DNA of 64,000 nt, from positions 50,671,783 to 50,735,782 of the forward strand of contig CM067592.1 of assembly GCA_034336665.1 (NCBI GenBank), in the 5' to 3' direction. Positions 21,245 through 36,800 of the stretch are shown here, in pieces (position 1 is the stretch's first letter; every line of letters begins with the position of its first letter). Origin of the DNA: Luscinia megarhynchos (taxonomy: Eukaryota > Chordata > Aves > Passeriformes > Turdidae). A program made the translations under genes and the position numbers. The notes beneath the pieces were generated by a model. It ran no database searches. It had not been told where the DNA came from and saw only the letters and a list, made by a program, of their open reading frames with translations.

Positions 21245-23067
21245 TGCTAGCAGTTGACAAAAGGGAAAAGTAATCTTGAACATTTATAACAGTGTTTTGA
21301 TTCCTTGCATTCAGATGAATATGTATTTTTTCTGTCTCTGGCCCCAAAGGAGTTCTTTCTCAGGAAGTTTTTCCATTGCTTATATTGCCAAAACCAGTAT
21401 TTCTTTATGGAAGATTCTGTAGAATTGAATGGGAATTAAAAAGAAAGAAAAAATATAATGAGTTTTAAAGCAATTTTTGTGAAATTCTAAATAGTTTTAT
21501 ACAGAATTATTAATCATTTAATTTTTTGCTTGCCTGTAAAATCCTGTAGTGTGAATACAATTTTCTACTACAGATTAGCCTGAAAATTCTGCAGGGACTG
21601 CAGTATGTATTAATTGCAATTGGGTGTTTTATCTCTTTATTATTGAGAAATGAATAAGTAAGTTATCGTCATATATTATTAACAGATTCCTAAAGTATTT
21701 CAACACCGTGTGACTTTGAATTTCTGGAGGTTTTTCTGCCACTAGTAGAAATGGGTTCTACTCAGTTACTAGACAATGGTATTGCTATGTCTACAGACAG
21801 TGAGTGATCTAACTAGGCAATGAAAGATGTGATCCAAATACAAGACATCTTTCTGACATCTTTCTTTGGTGCTCCTTGAGCTGTTCTACAGGCAAACTTA
21901 AAATGGCACTTTTTGATCTAGTGATCAAATGATCTACATTAACCGAGCTTCCATCACAGCATTGAGTCATTTTCAGACAATAACTTAGAGGTCTATATTG
22001 AAATAAATTGTCCTGCTTCAAGGCTTATTCTTCCTTCAGATTTCACAATTTGGATTTTCAACTTGGTGCTTGCATATAACCTGCTGAATACAGAATGAAC
22101 CTAGAGATGTGCTTCTGCATCAGGAAGCAGTTGTTTAGGTCAAGGCACTGAACTGGCCCTGGTATATGGTACTGATCAAGGATTAAGATTTCCACTATTT
22201 TTTTTAATATACAAGCACTAATTAAAAGGGCCATTTTTTATGGACTTTTAAAATGAAACTAAGATTAAATCTATAATTGTACTTCTGAACTGTGGAAATG
22301 TTCCAAAAGAAAACTTCTATTTCTTAGGTAATATTCCTAAATGACACATTGACTGTCAAGTCCATTAAAAGAAAGCAAGATTATGCTCTAGTACCTGCTG
22401 AATAGTGGCTTACTGAATTGGTGCCTTGACTATTATGTTGTTTTGTAAGAAATATGTAACTCATGGCCTTTTCAGAGATCATAAACCAGAGCTTTTCTTT
22501 GGTAACAGGAGTCAGGACTACAGAGTAATTCTTTCAAAGACTAAGAAATAAAATAAAATGCCCTGCCTAGTGTGCAGATGGTGGTTCCTATGAATTCAAA
22601 TGTAACTGTTACAAAGGCAAGCTTGATTTCTCAGTGTCAGGATTTAAATATCCTTATTAATGACATTGAAAACTAAAATGGTTTGATTTTATTTGGTTTC
22701 TTCTATGCTCTACTAGGAGGAGCTGTTTTGTTTAGGTTTTTACCTCTGCAAGCTGGATTTCTCAAGTGCACTATACCTTCAAGTGCACTAACTATAAGTA
22801 ATGCCAAGGCAAAAAATATCTCATCCCAGTTGCCTTGCTCATCAAGCTTTAGCAATGAGGAGAGTAAAACTCAGAGTGTTTGTGAATGAAATAGCTGTAT
22901 ACACAAACGTAACTCTGTGTATATAGGATCATGTGAATTGGATTTGTTGCATTTTTTTTTACCTTGCTGCAGTTTTTACAGACAGTTTAACACTCTCATA
23001 TGAAAATCTTGAGACTGTAGCTTGGTCCCCAGCTGCTATGAATGCTGAAATCATGGAAACAACCTCT

Positions 23068-23175
23068 TTAAACAAAAAGAAACCAACAAACAAAAACCAA
23101 ACCAAAAAAGACCCCCAAAAATCTCACCTAAAGAAACAAAGCCAAAGCTAAAAAAAAAAAAAACAAACAAAAAAA
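23068..23175. repeat. A/C-rich low-complexity block
   Basis: Runs of A broken by single or paired C (AAACAAAAAC types) over about 100 bp, ending in an A-run. It has the same kind of composition as the G/T-rich blocks at 56.1 and 62.0 kb, on the other strand. Confidence 0.7.
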
Positions 23176-25280
23176 TCTGATTAATTTTTTGCTTTTCATG
23201 AACTGGTAGCAGGAGAATGCAAGAGTAGAAAAAGCCTTTACAAGGGAATTCACAAAGGCAAGCTAAATTTGGATATCAGTAAACATGAAAATGCTATGAT
23301 GATGTTTTTTGCAGGCTCTTGTAGAGTAGAAATGCACTTTGAGGTAACTCAGCCATTACCATCTCTGTTTAATTAGTCCTTTGATAAATAATTCCTGCTT
23401 TGTTAAGTGGCTGTTTTACAGCACTTTACAGTGCAAAGACATTATTGTCTTTTTCTCATTGTTACAGAAGGGACTTCAGGAAGTTAGTCTTTCTCCACTA
23501 TTTGCCTTTTAACACATTGTTAATAGTAAAGATGTCTGTCACTATTATGTGGTGTATTTACTCAACTTGAATGAAACTAGTTCGGCTCACTGAATTTTAA
23601 GTGGTTGAATTTGTGCAAAATGGCATTAACTGTTTTATGTATTTGCCATAAGATGAATAAAAATACATTCTGTAAAAATATGAGGGTTGAGTGCACCATT
23701 TGTTACTGTTACAGCATATGGACACATGCCCTTATATTAATATTGCACTGTAACTACAGAGTAGTAAAAAGAAATCGTGTAAGGATGTTATGGCAGTCTC
23801 AAAATTACAAAAACTATGCTAACAGAAACGCTTTTTACATCAATCTTCTGGGCTGCTGCTTACTTTTTAAACTGTCAGGAAAATGAAAACATAAAACCTC
23901 CTACACTAGGATTTTGTTTTACCAGTATTTGGTGGAAGAAGCAGTGCCCATTTATACACACCATGTTTTTAGTAAGATTATAACATTATATCATTCTTAG
24001 TTTCCTGCAGAAAAACAGAATTAATTAAAGACATCCTTATTAGGGTGACTGCATGTAATGACTCCATAGTTTTCAGCTCAAAAATCTGCTTAATGTCATC
24101 TCTATTGCTGATTCTTTGACCATCCAGATACAGGCAAACAAACTTGAAGCTTCAAATCTGATTAATGAAATTTAGATTAATGACCAAAGAGGATAAGATT
24201 TCTTCATGCTGATGATCTAATTCTGTTTATAGTTTGGTCTAAGGCCAGACTACAACTGCCATTCAATTTTATATCTTTCTAATGAGGGAGCAAATGTTTC
24301 AAAAAAGGGTAGGATTTAAAATTCACTCTCTTATAGTACAGATTTTGCTTTTACTTTTAGGAGTACTGTACTTTTAATTCCCTCTGAACACGGGAATCTC
24401 AGAACTTTAATGCTTGTCAAAAAACTTCTATTTCCTAGACTTCAGTAATCCTTTCAGAAGTCCAAACTGCATGAAATTTTTTTCTCATTTTCATTCAAAA
24501 TCTGGAATGTTACGCAATGATGTCAAGAATAGAAAGTATTCAAGTATTGTAAATATGGACTACACTTAAAAAGAAATAGAGCTGAGTTACAAAACAAACC
24601 TCTGTAAAATTGCATGAAATTCCCTGTTATGATTTGAAATAATAAGGTCATTACATACAACATTTTTCTCTTCATATATATTGTTTTGATAACACGTTCA
24701 TCTGTGCTTGCAGTGACTTCAAAGTTTTTGAGGATTTCTATGGAACATAAGCATAAAAACACAGATTTTTTTTCTTTTTTTCAGTAAAAAGATTTTATAC
24801 TTTCCTAAAATATACCTGGATTTACTTTGACCTTTTAAGTGAAGAGGTCATACAAAGTCAGTGTGATTTCAGTTTTGGTAACTAGTTGTAACTGGAGGTA
24901 ATATTCCTTCATTTTAGAAACAAAACCAAGTATTTAACAATGAGCTCTTTTAAACTGTGTTGCTTTGTTGGTCCTGTGTGCAGTGGGAAATGCCATACTG
25001 TGAGAATACAGAAAAGATGAATTACCTACAGTCACATGATATGTCAATTACCTAGAGAGAAATAACAAAGTTAGGTCTATAGCACTCTTCCAAGTCCTTT
25101 CCTTCATTTTCAGACTTGTTCACCTTGAAAAGTGTTTGAGTTGGGAGGTAATTTTGGATTTTTGAAATTGCATTCATGTTACCAAAAAAAAATTAATTTT
25201 CCTGTGGCTCACAGAAAGCCATATGTGTGTGTGTGTATATGTGTGTTTTCCAGGATTAAATGTATTAGCAAGAGTTAAAC

Positions 25281-25342
25281 AATAAATAAATAAATAAATA
25301 AATAAAGAAATAGATAAATAAATAAATAAATAAATAAATAAA
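25281..25342. repeat. AAAT microsatellite
   Basis: About 15 units of AAAT/AATA, interrupted once in the middle (AAAGAAATAG). Confidence 0.9.
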
Positions 25343-27154
25343 TTTCTCTCATCTTCCAGTTCCTAACAAAATAAAAAAGGGTGAATTAATAGAGGAAATC
25401 TGTTCCTTCCTAACATTTAAAATGAGATTCTGAGTGGAAAAAAATAGGAGTACTTGGTGAAGGTGTTTGTAAAGGAAGAGCAATGCTCCAACATTTACAG
25501 TACAAAATGGACCAAAGGGGAATAAAAAAGAGATGTGGACATGCTAGAATGGACCAGGGATCTTCCAAAAACTAAATTTTAAACTGTATCAAAAAATGAT
25601 ACAGGAACTGGCAAAAATATTGCTAGAACAAATTTTTATTAAGATTCCAATAAGCAGTTCTTTCAATTTTCAAGGTTCAGACAGGATGTAAGGTGGATAT
25701 TTGCCATGTAAATGAATTATTCATGTTTAAGGAGGGTATCTTGGCAAAAACACTTGGCATAAACACCTCAACCACACTGCATAGGCGTCTGGAATGAGTC
25801 ATTGCATTTCTTCTTTGAAAAAAGGTTATGCTTCTTGTCTTAGGGCTCACGAAATCTTTTAGCTAAATGATGGAAAAAATATGGGTTTCTTTCAGGGTTT
25901 ATGTAGGCCAGCCCTGAAGAGGCTTATAATAAAGTATATGGGTTAAATGGGAGAAGGAAAAATGGGCACATTTAGATTACTAATCAAAAGGTCAAGAATT
26001 AGTGCAGAGACTAAACAAGAATTTACATGTTTTCCAGCCTTTAGAGAACTAGCACACTTTGTGAAAGGTTTTTTTTGCTGTGATTGACAAATATTCCTTT
26101 TCAGGAGAGTGAGAGAAAATTATGTTTAAGGCCAGAGGGAATCTTTTAATAAGTGCTTAAGGGCAAGAGATGAAGATGAGATGTTTGCTACAGAAGAAAC
26201 AGGTAACTATTGTAAGAACTCTTTACTCTTTCAAATAAGTTTGCCAATTGACAATATTTCCCATGCTAGATATTAGTAAAAAAAAAATTCTTATAAAATT
26301 TTTGATAAATTTTCCAAAGATGGTCACATGGCCAGGGGCTTCCATTGCATGCATTTTAACTTTAGGAAAATGGAAAAAGTCAAATCTAAGTGCCACTGAT
26401 TCAGTTAGAAGATCATTTGCCATCCTCTGGTATGTCTAATAGAAGGATTGGGGAACTGCTCTGCAAGGACCTCCAAATCCATATTCTAAATGAATTCTTA
26501 TGCTTAAAGATGGCTAAAATCTTCACCTTTGAGTTAAATGGTACACTCTTTCAGAAAACTGATTGAAATACTTAATGCATCTCTGAACACAAGCTCTTCC
26601 AGCCTTTCTGTGTTTTTCTTTATTATTCCTTTTCTGACCTTCAAGACAATTTTTTACATACTAGGGAATAACTAAAATTAACATTTGAAAAGGCATTGTG
26701 TCTAACTGATTGGGATAGATTTACAGATCATATGAGTATTTGGGACAATGATTTCTGTTAAACGTAAGTGATATGATTTGTGAATATAGGGGATCTGTTT
26801 TCTCCCCGGTGCATAGAAATTTATATACAGAGCTCCCTTCATAACAAATGAAGGGACTTGCCTATCTAAAACCTTGCACACACTTCTGAAACTCTTCCAG
26901 ATATTGTTGGCAGAAATTTGATTATCTGATCTCCGAATTGAAAATAAGATTTAAAGTGTTTCTGCAGCTGGATTCTCCTTCTGTTCAAATTGTGGCCATC
27001 AGGTAGTAGTCATAGCCACAGTTAAATGACCTATTTGCAATAAAAATATAAATAAACTGATCTTTTTTTCCCCCCCCACACATTATATAAATGAAGACCT
27101 GCTTTTTGCACAGCATTAAGTCTGTGAAAAATGGTAAGGAAGAAAAAAATCATA

Positions 27155-27898
27155 ATAATAGAATCATTTAGTTAGAAAACACCTCCAAGATCATTGAATC
27201 CAAACGCCTTGTCAAGTTCACCATGGCACTAAATGTCACTTCCTGAACAGCCCCAGGGGATGGTGCCTCTATCACCTTCCTGGACAGCTTATTCCAGTGC
27301 TTTACAACCCTTTCAGGGAAGAAATTCCTCCTGATGTTTAACTCGAGCATCCCCTGGTGCAGATTAAGGCCGTTTCCTGTTGACCTCTCACTTGTTACCT
27401 GGGAAAAGAGTTTGACCCTTTCAAATGCTCATTGAAATCTGCAAGGTCTCCATTGAACCACCTTTTCTCCAGGCTAATATCCCCATCTTCTTCAGTGGCT
27501 TCTCATCAGCTTCTGTTGCCTTTCCCCAGCTCCACTGCTCTTCTCTGGATACTCTCCAGCACCTCAATGTCTTTCTTGAACTAAGAGACTCAGAACTGGA
27601 CACAGGACTCAAGGTGTGGCCTCACCAGCGCTGAGTGCAGGGGGACAGTCACTGCCCTGGTCCTGCTGGCCACACTATTGCTGGTACAGGCCAGGATGTC
27701 ACTGGCCTTCTTGGCCACCTGGGCAAATTCCTGGCTCATGTTCAGCCACTGTCAACCAGCAGTCCCAGGTCCTTTTATGCTGTGCAGCTTTGCAGCCAGT
27801 CTTTCTCAAACCTCTTGTGCTGCATGGGATTTTTGTGACCAGAGTGCTGGATGTGACACTTGGTCTACTTGACCTGGTCTAGCTTGTTGAATCAGGTC
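27155..27898 (-). mobile_element. CR1 LINE, 5'-truncated 3' end, minus orientation
   Basis: On the minus strand it carries typical avian CR1 3' sequence: a stretch about a tested site of vectorially similar phrases such as GCCCAGGTGGCCAAGAAGGC, then the long 3' region, ending near 27155 in a GATTCTATT-like tail. CR1 elements move by target-primed reverse transcription and are usually truncated at the 5' end, as here. No intact reverse transcriptase frame remains. Ends are accurate to about 20 bp. Confidence 0.85.
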
Positions 27899-30800
27899 CT
27901 TAAATATATTAGCAGTCTCTGGTGTGTTACTAATAAATTTTCTTGAAGCTCTATAAATATATAGATCTGCCAAAGCAGCATTTCAGGTCTCTGCTTCCAT
28001 CCGGTCTTTGTGTCATTGTAGTCCTCCTTCAGCAGTCACCTGTACCCTCCCATCCAGGAATATACTACTATACTGCTTCACAGATGGACACACATCATTG
28101 CCAGCCAATTGTCAGACATGTTCTGTGTACTCTCCAGTAGCCCCTGGTCAAAGTCCCAGCAAATGCAAAATACAATTGCGGTGTAAAAATTGCTTGATAT
28201 TTCTCACTCAGATCCTTTCTAATGGGTCTATGTATATGGCATTACACAGACTTCTGCACTAAAGCAAAAATTTAATCTCTTTTCAACATAAGAGTGGAAG
28301 AAAACTATTAACTACTGGTTATGAGCTATTTCAAAATTATCAGAAGTAAATGGGACTCCAGAGAATTCTCTAGAACAGAACAAATTGAAGTGAAAGTCTT
28401 CCCCCTTTAGCTATTTGCAGACATGCAGACACTGAAATTCTATACCTGACACCTCTCTAATTTTTCTTGTCTAAAGCTTGCTGTTTGCCGAAGACCATTT
28501 GACAAGGCAGACATTTGTAATATCTGTTTAAAATAACCAGGGGCAAATCTTATGATTTCTAATGTGCATTGTAAATCATAGAAAGAAAATGTGGAGCCAG
28601 ACTGCAGATTAATCAGGCAAAGGATGTAACTAATCAAACCATTATTCCTGTGATGTTTACTGGAGCATCATGCTTAGTTGTGAATCAGAAATCCCAATCA
28701 ATAAATATCACAGAATTGGAAGGATCCATCTGCATCCCTATATCCAGATTAAACGCCAGGGCAATGTTGTTGTGGAACCTATTAACTTTGTCTATATGTA
28801 ATCTGTCAGGGGAGAACTGTGAATTAGCCTGAATTGTAGAACGTCATGGTTTATAGTTTTAAATGTGTCCTGTTAAATAGTCATGATTTGCTTTCCTGAT
28901 ATTACTTGTTTGATCTATTACACTTGTTCCTTATCTTCTATTCCAAAGCCTTTATCGCTTTATTTTAGATTTCCTTACTATGGGTACCAAATTAGTGGAA
29001 TGGACTTCATCTTATTTGAGTGTGTGTTATCTCTCTTCACCTGACTTGAGTGCAAATTACATCATTATGCTCAGAAGCTTGCTGGTAGCTAGCTGAATAA
29101 TTAATTATGAGTGCTGCTGTCACTGACAAGGGTTGCATGCTGAAACAAAATATGATAATTATAAAAACAATGTGAATGGGTTGTGAGGTTTTAATTATAT
29201 AAGAGGAAATGCAGTTTTTGAACTTGTGGCATCTACCACTGGTCTCTATGAACATTGGATCAGATGGAAACTGTCCAAGGACCTCTAGATTTGCTCAGTT
29301 ACTAGATTACTAGTATCAGTAAATTAGATGGTGGAATGCTAAGGACCCAGATGTCCATTACATCTGTTTTGCTTTGCCAGTTGTGTCTTGGGTAGCTACA
29401 GGCGGTCTCTGGGAAAATTTGTAGGATGAAAACTGCCTCCTGGAAGCCCAAGTGACTGTGCTATGCCAGAATAAATGTCTTTTCTCTGGCAAACCACCTG
29501 GGTGTACCACTGAAACCTTTGAGATTATTTGTTTTCCAAGCAAGAGGTTACTTACATGCTAGTGTTGGCATTTATCAGTAGCAGTTTCCCTACTGGTGAA
29601 CCCTTCATACTTTGTCCTGTGTTTCAAGGAAAAGACACCCATGAGAAGGCAATAGCTTGCTATAGGGGACAGAGAAGGAGAGAAGAAAAAGGGCAAGGCT
29701 AAAGGAAGAACAAAGCCGAAATATCAAGCTCCAGTCAAACACTTTGCATGGCCTATCTTCCCCCACCCAGAAATTCTCTTGTGATTCTGCCTTTTGCTTG
29801 TGCACCCTCATAGCAGCCAAAAAGCAAAGGTAACAATAGTCTTTAGCAGGCAATACCCTGTTAGCATGGGTTTCTGCCAGCAGCAGTCAGCAGGAGAGCT
29901 TCTCTGAGCTACTCAGCTAGCAAACAGCACCTTTACATAACCTGTAGTCAGTGATGATACATTAATGCTTGACAGCTGATTTAATGAACTGTGCTGGGCT
30001 TCTTAAACAATACAGGTGGGGAGATCTGTGTGTTTAGTGGAGGAAGGGCTTGACATAATCAAATGAAATTGAGTGGAGCCATTTTCTTGTTTTGGGGCTT
30101 GAAGCACTGAAATGCATGTCTTAGAATTCCACACAGATAGTGTGTATAGGTAGATAACCTGCAAGTATCTATTTCTCCAACAATGGTAAGTAAAATTAAG
30201 TTAGTCTAGGCTGTCATCATAGCAGTTTGGGTTCTACCAACCTCACTATACATTGATCTGTTAGTTTCCTTATCTGGTTATGACTCTTAGAGGTACAAAA
30301 AAAAAAAAAAAGGTATGAAATTGTTTTGCTCTCCCTCTCTGAGAGAACTGTACTAGTTCCTGTATGCACCTGCAGTGTTTTAACATTTAATTTCTTACGT
30401 ACCTGAATCTTACAGGGCTGGCACTTGCACAGTGCTACAACCCTTAACTCTTCACATATATCATCCTGCACAGTAGCCTGCTTGAAAGAAACTGCTGACA
30501 GTAATACTTGAGTATCCTGAATATTTATGGATTTATATGTCTCCATGAATGATAAGCACTTTTAGAGACCTCATCTTTGATTACTATTTGAGAACAGGAA
30601 GCTTTTAGCAACCATAGGGAGACGGACAAGTCTGTGGGCTTAATCTCGCATAGATGTTATTGTTTTATTATTGAGAGTCTAGTTTGAGTAAATTGAACAT
30701 TTTCTTGCTTGTTTCTTTTATTACTCATAAAATCTTATCCTTTGTTTGATTCTCTGGGAACTAAAATCCCATAAATACAAAATCAAGCTTATCTGAGGCA

Positions 30801-33800
30801 ATGAAAATATAAATAAATGCCCAAAATAGTTGTGGCAGGGTCCATTTGAAGGTAATGAATAATTATTTAGTATCCAGAGTGTCCACTCAGTTCTTGGTTC
30901 ATGCAGGCAAGACTCTTTACTCTTTCAACAGGACAGCATACCTAGTTCATCCAAATACTGTTTTGCTACTAGTCCCAGCAGCCTCAAAAAGGCCTGACAT
31001 TATAACATTGCATCATGTTGCCCTTCCTGTTACAACTGAATAAGTTCAAGACAGTACAATATGTCCAGCATGCAAATGATATCCAAATGATATCCCTGTG
31101 TAAGTCCAATGTTATAGCCAAAAAACCTCAACCCGTGAATGGAACCAAATGCTCTTTTGGTACTGGCATAGATTTTACCTGGTGTCTGCACCATACAGCT
31201 GTATGAGGATGAAGGTGTTCAATGACTTACAGAGTTGCCCAGTCTAGAATTTAGGAGTGGCTTCAGGTTCTCTCTTTGATTTATATTACTGCATTATTTC
31301 AGCAGCAAGGTCAACTGTTTGGCTATCTCTGCTTGAGTAGGAGGTGCAATATTTTCTTACTCAAAAATAAATTACCCTAAATGTGGTCTCTGAGCCAGAG
31401 CACAAGTTCATATAGAAGTGGAAGCTAATGCTAAACACATAATTCAGTTTCTTAAGTGCATCTCTAAGGATGCATCTCTGAGCATGGCAAGCCATTTGCT
31501 TTGCTGTATCATCTACTGGCAGGCACCTGGTAAAAGTTTGATGTGATGGTTGGAGATATAAAGCATTTAAATACTGTTCAATCTTAAGGAAAGTCACTAT
31601 TGGCTGGACGTTATGCACGGTGGCATCTTTGTTCTGATGTTTGATTCAACCTCTTTTAAAAATTATTATAAAGTTCTTAAATGTTAGGGTTATCTTTGAG
31701 ACTATGTCAACCCAGGACAGGCTTCAAGGTGTTGCAAAGTATAAGTGGGATATTTAACTTATGCTTTGGATTCCTGACTGTGTTTAAACAAATTTTGGTG
31801 GCCATTTTTGTTGTGGTTAAAACTCTTACCTATGAGTTGTCAATTTAAATAATTACGCTTGTTCTAATCTTTGAATGTGATGCTGATTGTTTAAATTGAA
31901 ATTAATGATATACGTGTATTGTTTCAGCATCAAAGAAACAGAACACTGTATTCATCAGCATTTACAGTCAAACACTGTACAGTACATATATACATGGTCT
32001 GTATATAATGGAAAACTTTACCTTTTATTGATCAGGCATAAATGGGATAGGAACAAAACTATGTTGCTCAGTTCTGTCAGGGTGTTGATATATATAAATT
32101 TTAGATTGCTCTTGTGCATCTAACAAAACAAGCCTCTGATCAAAATTTTAATTTCTGGTAAAGATTAGAATATATATGTACTTTTTCATTCCTTGTCCTT
32201 CCGCTTCTCCCTCCATTTATACTACAGCTGGAAATTAGGATGATAATATCTAACACTTTTTTTTTAAGAAGGTGGCAGAAAGAAAAGAAGCATTTTCATC
32301 ATTATGGCAGCTAATCTTCCCATTATGATTATTTCAGTGTTTTGTGCTTTGGTTTATTGATTAGGGATGTTTGTGGAAAGATTTTATTGTTTGCAACATC
32401 TGAGTCACAGAAGATGTTCTCACTGCACTGTAACAATTTGCGGTGTATTTCCTTAATGTTATTTTATTAATATGTAATGTGTTTTTTCCTTGTTTACCAT
32501 TTTAGGCAATTGTATTCCTTCCTAGCCATTTTGTACTCCAATAGTTAAGCATCACCATAGTTCTAAAGTACTTGGTTAGCCATTCTGTGATTATCTCTCT
32601 GTATCCCCCTTGAACAAAAACCACACAGCACAATTCCTGTAAAGTGGAGCTAAATCCTTTCGTTAATTTATTAACCGGCATTTGAGAAGACTGAGGAAAA
32701 TGGCAGTTCCCATTTAAATACTATGTGGAGAGTCTAACATCAGTGTTGTCCATGCATGGAATTGTCTTCTGTAATTAGTTTTGCCTGCAGCGAGGTACTA
32801 GTCCACTGTAACTTTGTTAAATGTGGAGCTCAAAAGAGCAGAATGTTCATTAATTAGCCCATCACTTGGACAACTCTGACATAACTTACCATTTATTACT
32901 GTTTTGCTCATTGTGCTAACCTAATTCACTGACCTTCAACTTGAAATACACTTTATTTTCAGCAAGGAAAACTAGGATATGCATTTCCACCTGGGGACTG
33001 GAGAGTATTAGGAACACCTGTAGGGCCCAGCTGCTCTCTGATGTGGCCAGCATCTGGAATTGGTTTGGGCCACAGTTGTAGTGATGTTGTCTGCAGTCAG
33101 CTGGGAGAGCTGGAAAGCCGTTGTTACCTTCAGTGTCTCTGGGGGTTTTGTAAGTAAAAGATTAGGGGTAGATGAAGGCTGTGGTGCCTTGGAATGTGCT
33201 TTTTCATACCAAGAGTTCTACTGAATGACTCAGAAAATAGAGCAAGTAAAAAATTCTAGATTGCAAAGAAAGTCTACATGCATCTCTTCTACACTTAGCA
33301 GTTTTATAGGTTTTTTTCACTCTCCTTTTCCCCCTGTCTATAATAGCACTAGATGTATCTTAACTTGCACTACAGTCTTCTGAAGCAAGGCCTCTAAGTA
33401 TGTATTTTTCCTTCTGTTTTATCATTGTTAAAGAATAGTAGTCACATTTTAAGTATTATTTTTTTCTCCTAAAGGCATACATTTTTTAGACAAATTTTCC
33501 TTCACAAAATTTACTACATAATCTTGACTTATTCTCATGTAGTTATCATCCTTTAAGTATTCACATCTCTTCCATAAATAAGCTTTTAGAGCAGATCCTA
33601 CTATATTTGATTTCCTGGATAGGGAGAGCTAATAACTCTATGTGGACAGTTTTAAGAGCAAATTGTATGTTTGCTATGTAAGCCATTTTTGCTATTCTAG
33701 CTGTATTTCTTTTAAATAAGTAAGATTTTAAAAGCTGATTGAGTCTCTAGAGAATTCCCCTCATGTAGGTAATAGGCATTTCAAATTTTTTTCAAGGAAA

Positions 33801-36800
33801 AGAAAATAGGCAGGTAATATTTACATAAAATATGAATATTTGACCCTCTCCATTCTCTATTAAAAATTGGAGAATATTTTTCTTCCTATGGTTTCTGTCT
33901 CTCTTCACTTATTTATTTATTTTTAAAGTCCAGAAAGGAAAAGTAAATATGAGGCATTCTTAAAGTGAAAATGACTCAGATGGCAGAACTGTTTGTGAGA
34001 GATTATTTTAGTCAAGTCTAATTCTGTCTCAGAACAGAAGTATGTATTTTTTTGATTCCTTCAAGCTCTGTATTTCTATGTTGTTTAAGAAAATTTGGAG
34101 TAACTCAACTTGGCATGTACCTGGTTATGCAATATTACATATAAGCTATTAAAAAAAGAACCATAAGGCTAAATAATTCGGTTTTATAAGTTGGAAAAAT
34201 GAAGATTGAGTTTTCTTGTAGAAACATTTCTGCTCCTTTACCACCTATCATAGCTCCTTCCTGAATTTGACTGTGATTTGATTTTAATTAAATTAGTAAT
34301 TATTTTTTCATTAGAAACTCTAGATTCATTACACAGCAGAATAGAAATACCAGAGCATACATGACAGGCTTTAAATTTAGTATTAAAATCAGAAACCGAG
34401 TAATGGGTGAAATTGATAATTTTGAAGTGTTACTGTCTTATAGGCCATAGCACAAATCAGATATAGAAATCATAGCACACATTGTTGATGTTCACCTCTC
34501 CTTTGTCCCAGGAAAATGAGAAATTTCAAGGTGATCAGAAGTCGGCACCAACTAGAAGAAGCTTAAGAATGGACTGAGAAGTGGTCTTCTGTTCCTGGCT
34601 CCTTGGATTACATCTGCATTTTGGTGGCTATTCACATAGAAAATGAAAAATAAAGGATAAAAAGCCCCACATTAAGGTATTACATTAAGCTCAGAATAAC
34701 TTAAAGGCAAAAGCTGCTAAACCAAACATTTGCCAGGGCATTTTTTTCACTTTGTCTTTACTAAGAGTCTACTATGGCCAATCTTACAAAGATTAGAAGA
34801 CAACATCTTTGACCATTTTTACTGCACTGAGCATATCTATTATTTCTACTCTCTCACATATAAATGTGACTCTACTTTTATTCCTAGGTTACATCATTGC
34901 TCTTCCAAGCTGGTTCTTTGAGTAATTCCACCAAAGTGAGCAAGAAATGTCTCATGATAGGACAAGTGTTAAAATCATGGTCAGACTTCAATTGTAGTAT
35001 TTCTGAGCATTCCAGCCCCTTGCTAAAATACTTCAGGTTACAATAAACACGAAGACTGAAATGATGTCTCACTCTTGGAAGAGGAACAGGGAAGGAAGTG
35101 AAAGATATTTTCATGGGAAACACAGTGGCAGAGAACTGTAGTGAAAGTATCATCAGAAGAGGTGAATTTACAACAAAGTGAAAATACCCTCTGTTCTTGT
35201 AAAAGGACGTACAAATTTTCTTGAACTCTTTATTCTTTTAAATATGAAGAACTCTGAAGAGGATATGTGAAGAGTATGAAGGCTCTTGAGCCCATGACTC
35301 TTGGAGGCTATGTGTCACGCTGCTGACCCTCTCTGCAGCAGAAATATTCCATCTCTTGTCCTTCAAACACCTGAGTTTTGAGCTCATCATCACAGATTAA
35401 AACATGGGTAAATATATATAAAATATATATGGACTGAACACTGAGAGAAAGACATTTACATTGGGCTTTCCTGATCACGAGGCATTAAAAATCCCCCAAC
35501 AACAAACCTCCCAGGGGTGTTATAGTCTTCCAGAAAATAGGGAACGAAATTATTATTATACCACCTGACCTACAGTGGCATTATGGGGTGCTGTAAAATT
35601 TTTTTGCCACTGCAAACAGTGATTGAACCTGAATTAATGTGAATACTACGAAATTCTGCCCTGATTTAGATTAAAGTTCAGTTGAAAAACGAATTAATCT
35701 TGTGACACAAGAGTCTAATTTTAATTGTACTAATAAGATAATCTGAAAAGGAAAGTATATCTTCTTAAGAAAATAAACCTTTAAAATTCTAAGTTGAAAT
35801 TCACTTAATACATTATAGTCTCAAAAAGAAAAGGCTGAGCTACTATAGCACATATCTTCAGATAATTAATTAAAATGTGTTTTATGCAAAATATGTGGAG
35901 TTACCTGAGTCAGTTCCTCTAGGAGGCCATAATTTTGAAACAATGTGTTGTATTAGTACTTTAAAAATCTTCAAATCCTGTTATTTATCACCCAACATAC
36001 TGAAAAAATCATACAAGTGAGTTTTTTTAAAAAATTCCTAGACTGCTGTGAAATCAGATGCACCTTGTGGGAGGTCCAATTTCCTTCTGAAAGAAATTAA
36101 TTTTTCAGCTGCTCTCTGACTGAACAGATCTATCACTACTAACTTTGGGATAGGATAATGTACTGGGATATTGCTCATATTATGTTTTCCTAGCTTTTAA
36201 AAAGGAACCTCTCTAAAGTAGTGGACACATACAGAGGATTTCTGTAGTTCTCTTAGTTACAATTCCTAATCAACCTAATTGATTAATTTGATTAATTAAT
36301 TTATTTCACTAAGAGATTGTATGAGACTTTTGAATTCCAAAGGTATTTCTTACCCTCCTTCCTTTTTTTATAATCGTCAACCTTCTCCACTTCTTTGAAA
36401 GTTAGGTGGAATTTATAACTGGATCTTGGAAATGAAATGTTTAAGGAAAAGTTAAAAATTTGAAATTTTTCCTCCAAACTTGCTTAGAATTTTCTGAAAA
36501 ATCTAAGCACTCCCACACAGAAGGTCTCAGTAATTATGCATATTTGATTAGTGGCATCAGAACAGTTAACTAAGGTGTCTCAGGTGAAGGAACTCTACAA
36601 AGGTCTGAATACATCTGAGGGAGAGAATTTTTAATCCAAATTATAGGGAAAAAAAAAGTAAGACTCCTTAAGCTAGTCATAGATAAACTGTCTGAAAAAA
36701 TGCTTGGTTGACATTTCTTGTCAACCCCTATCAAAATAGAAATCCTCATAATGCAGCAGGCTTTGTGTGAGGTTTGAAGCAATAGAGGACTTTTTTTAAT

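Larger units (their letters stand above)
21245..27154. other. AT-rich non-coding stretch with simple repeats
   Basis: No gene could be supported. It contains an A/C-rich low-complexity block (about 23068-23175), a short GT repeat near 25226 and an AAAT repeat (25281-25342). The open frames are short and lack family signatures. Confidence 0.6.
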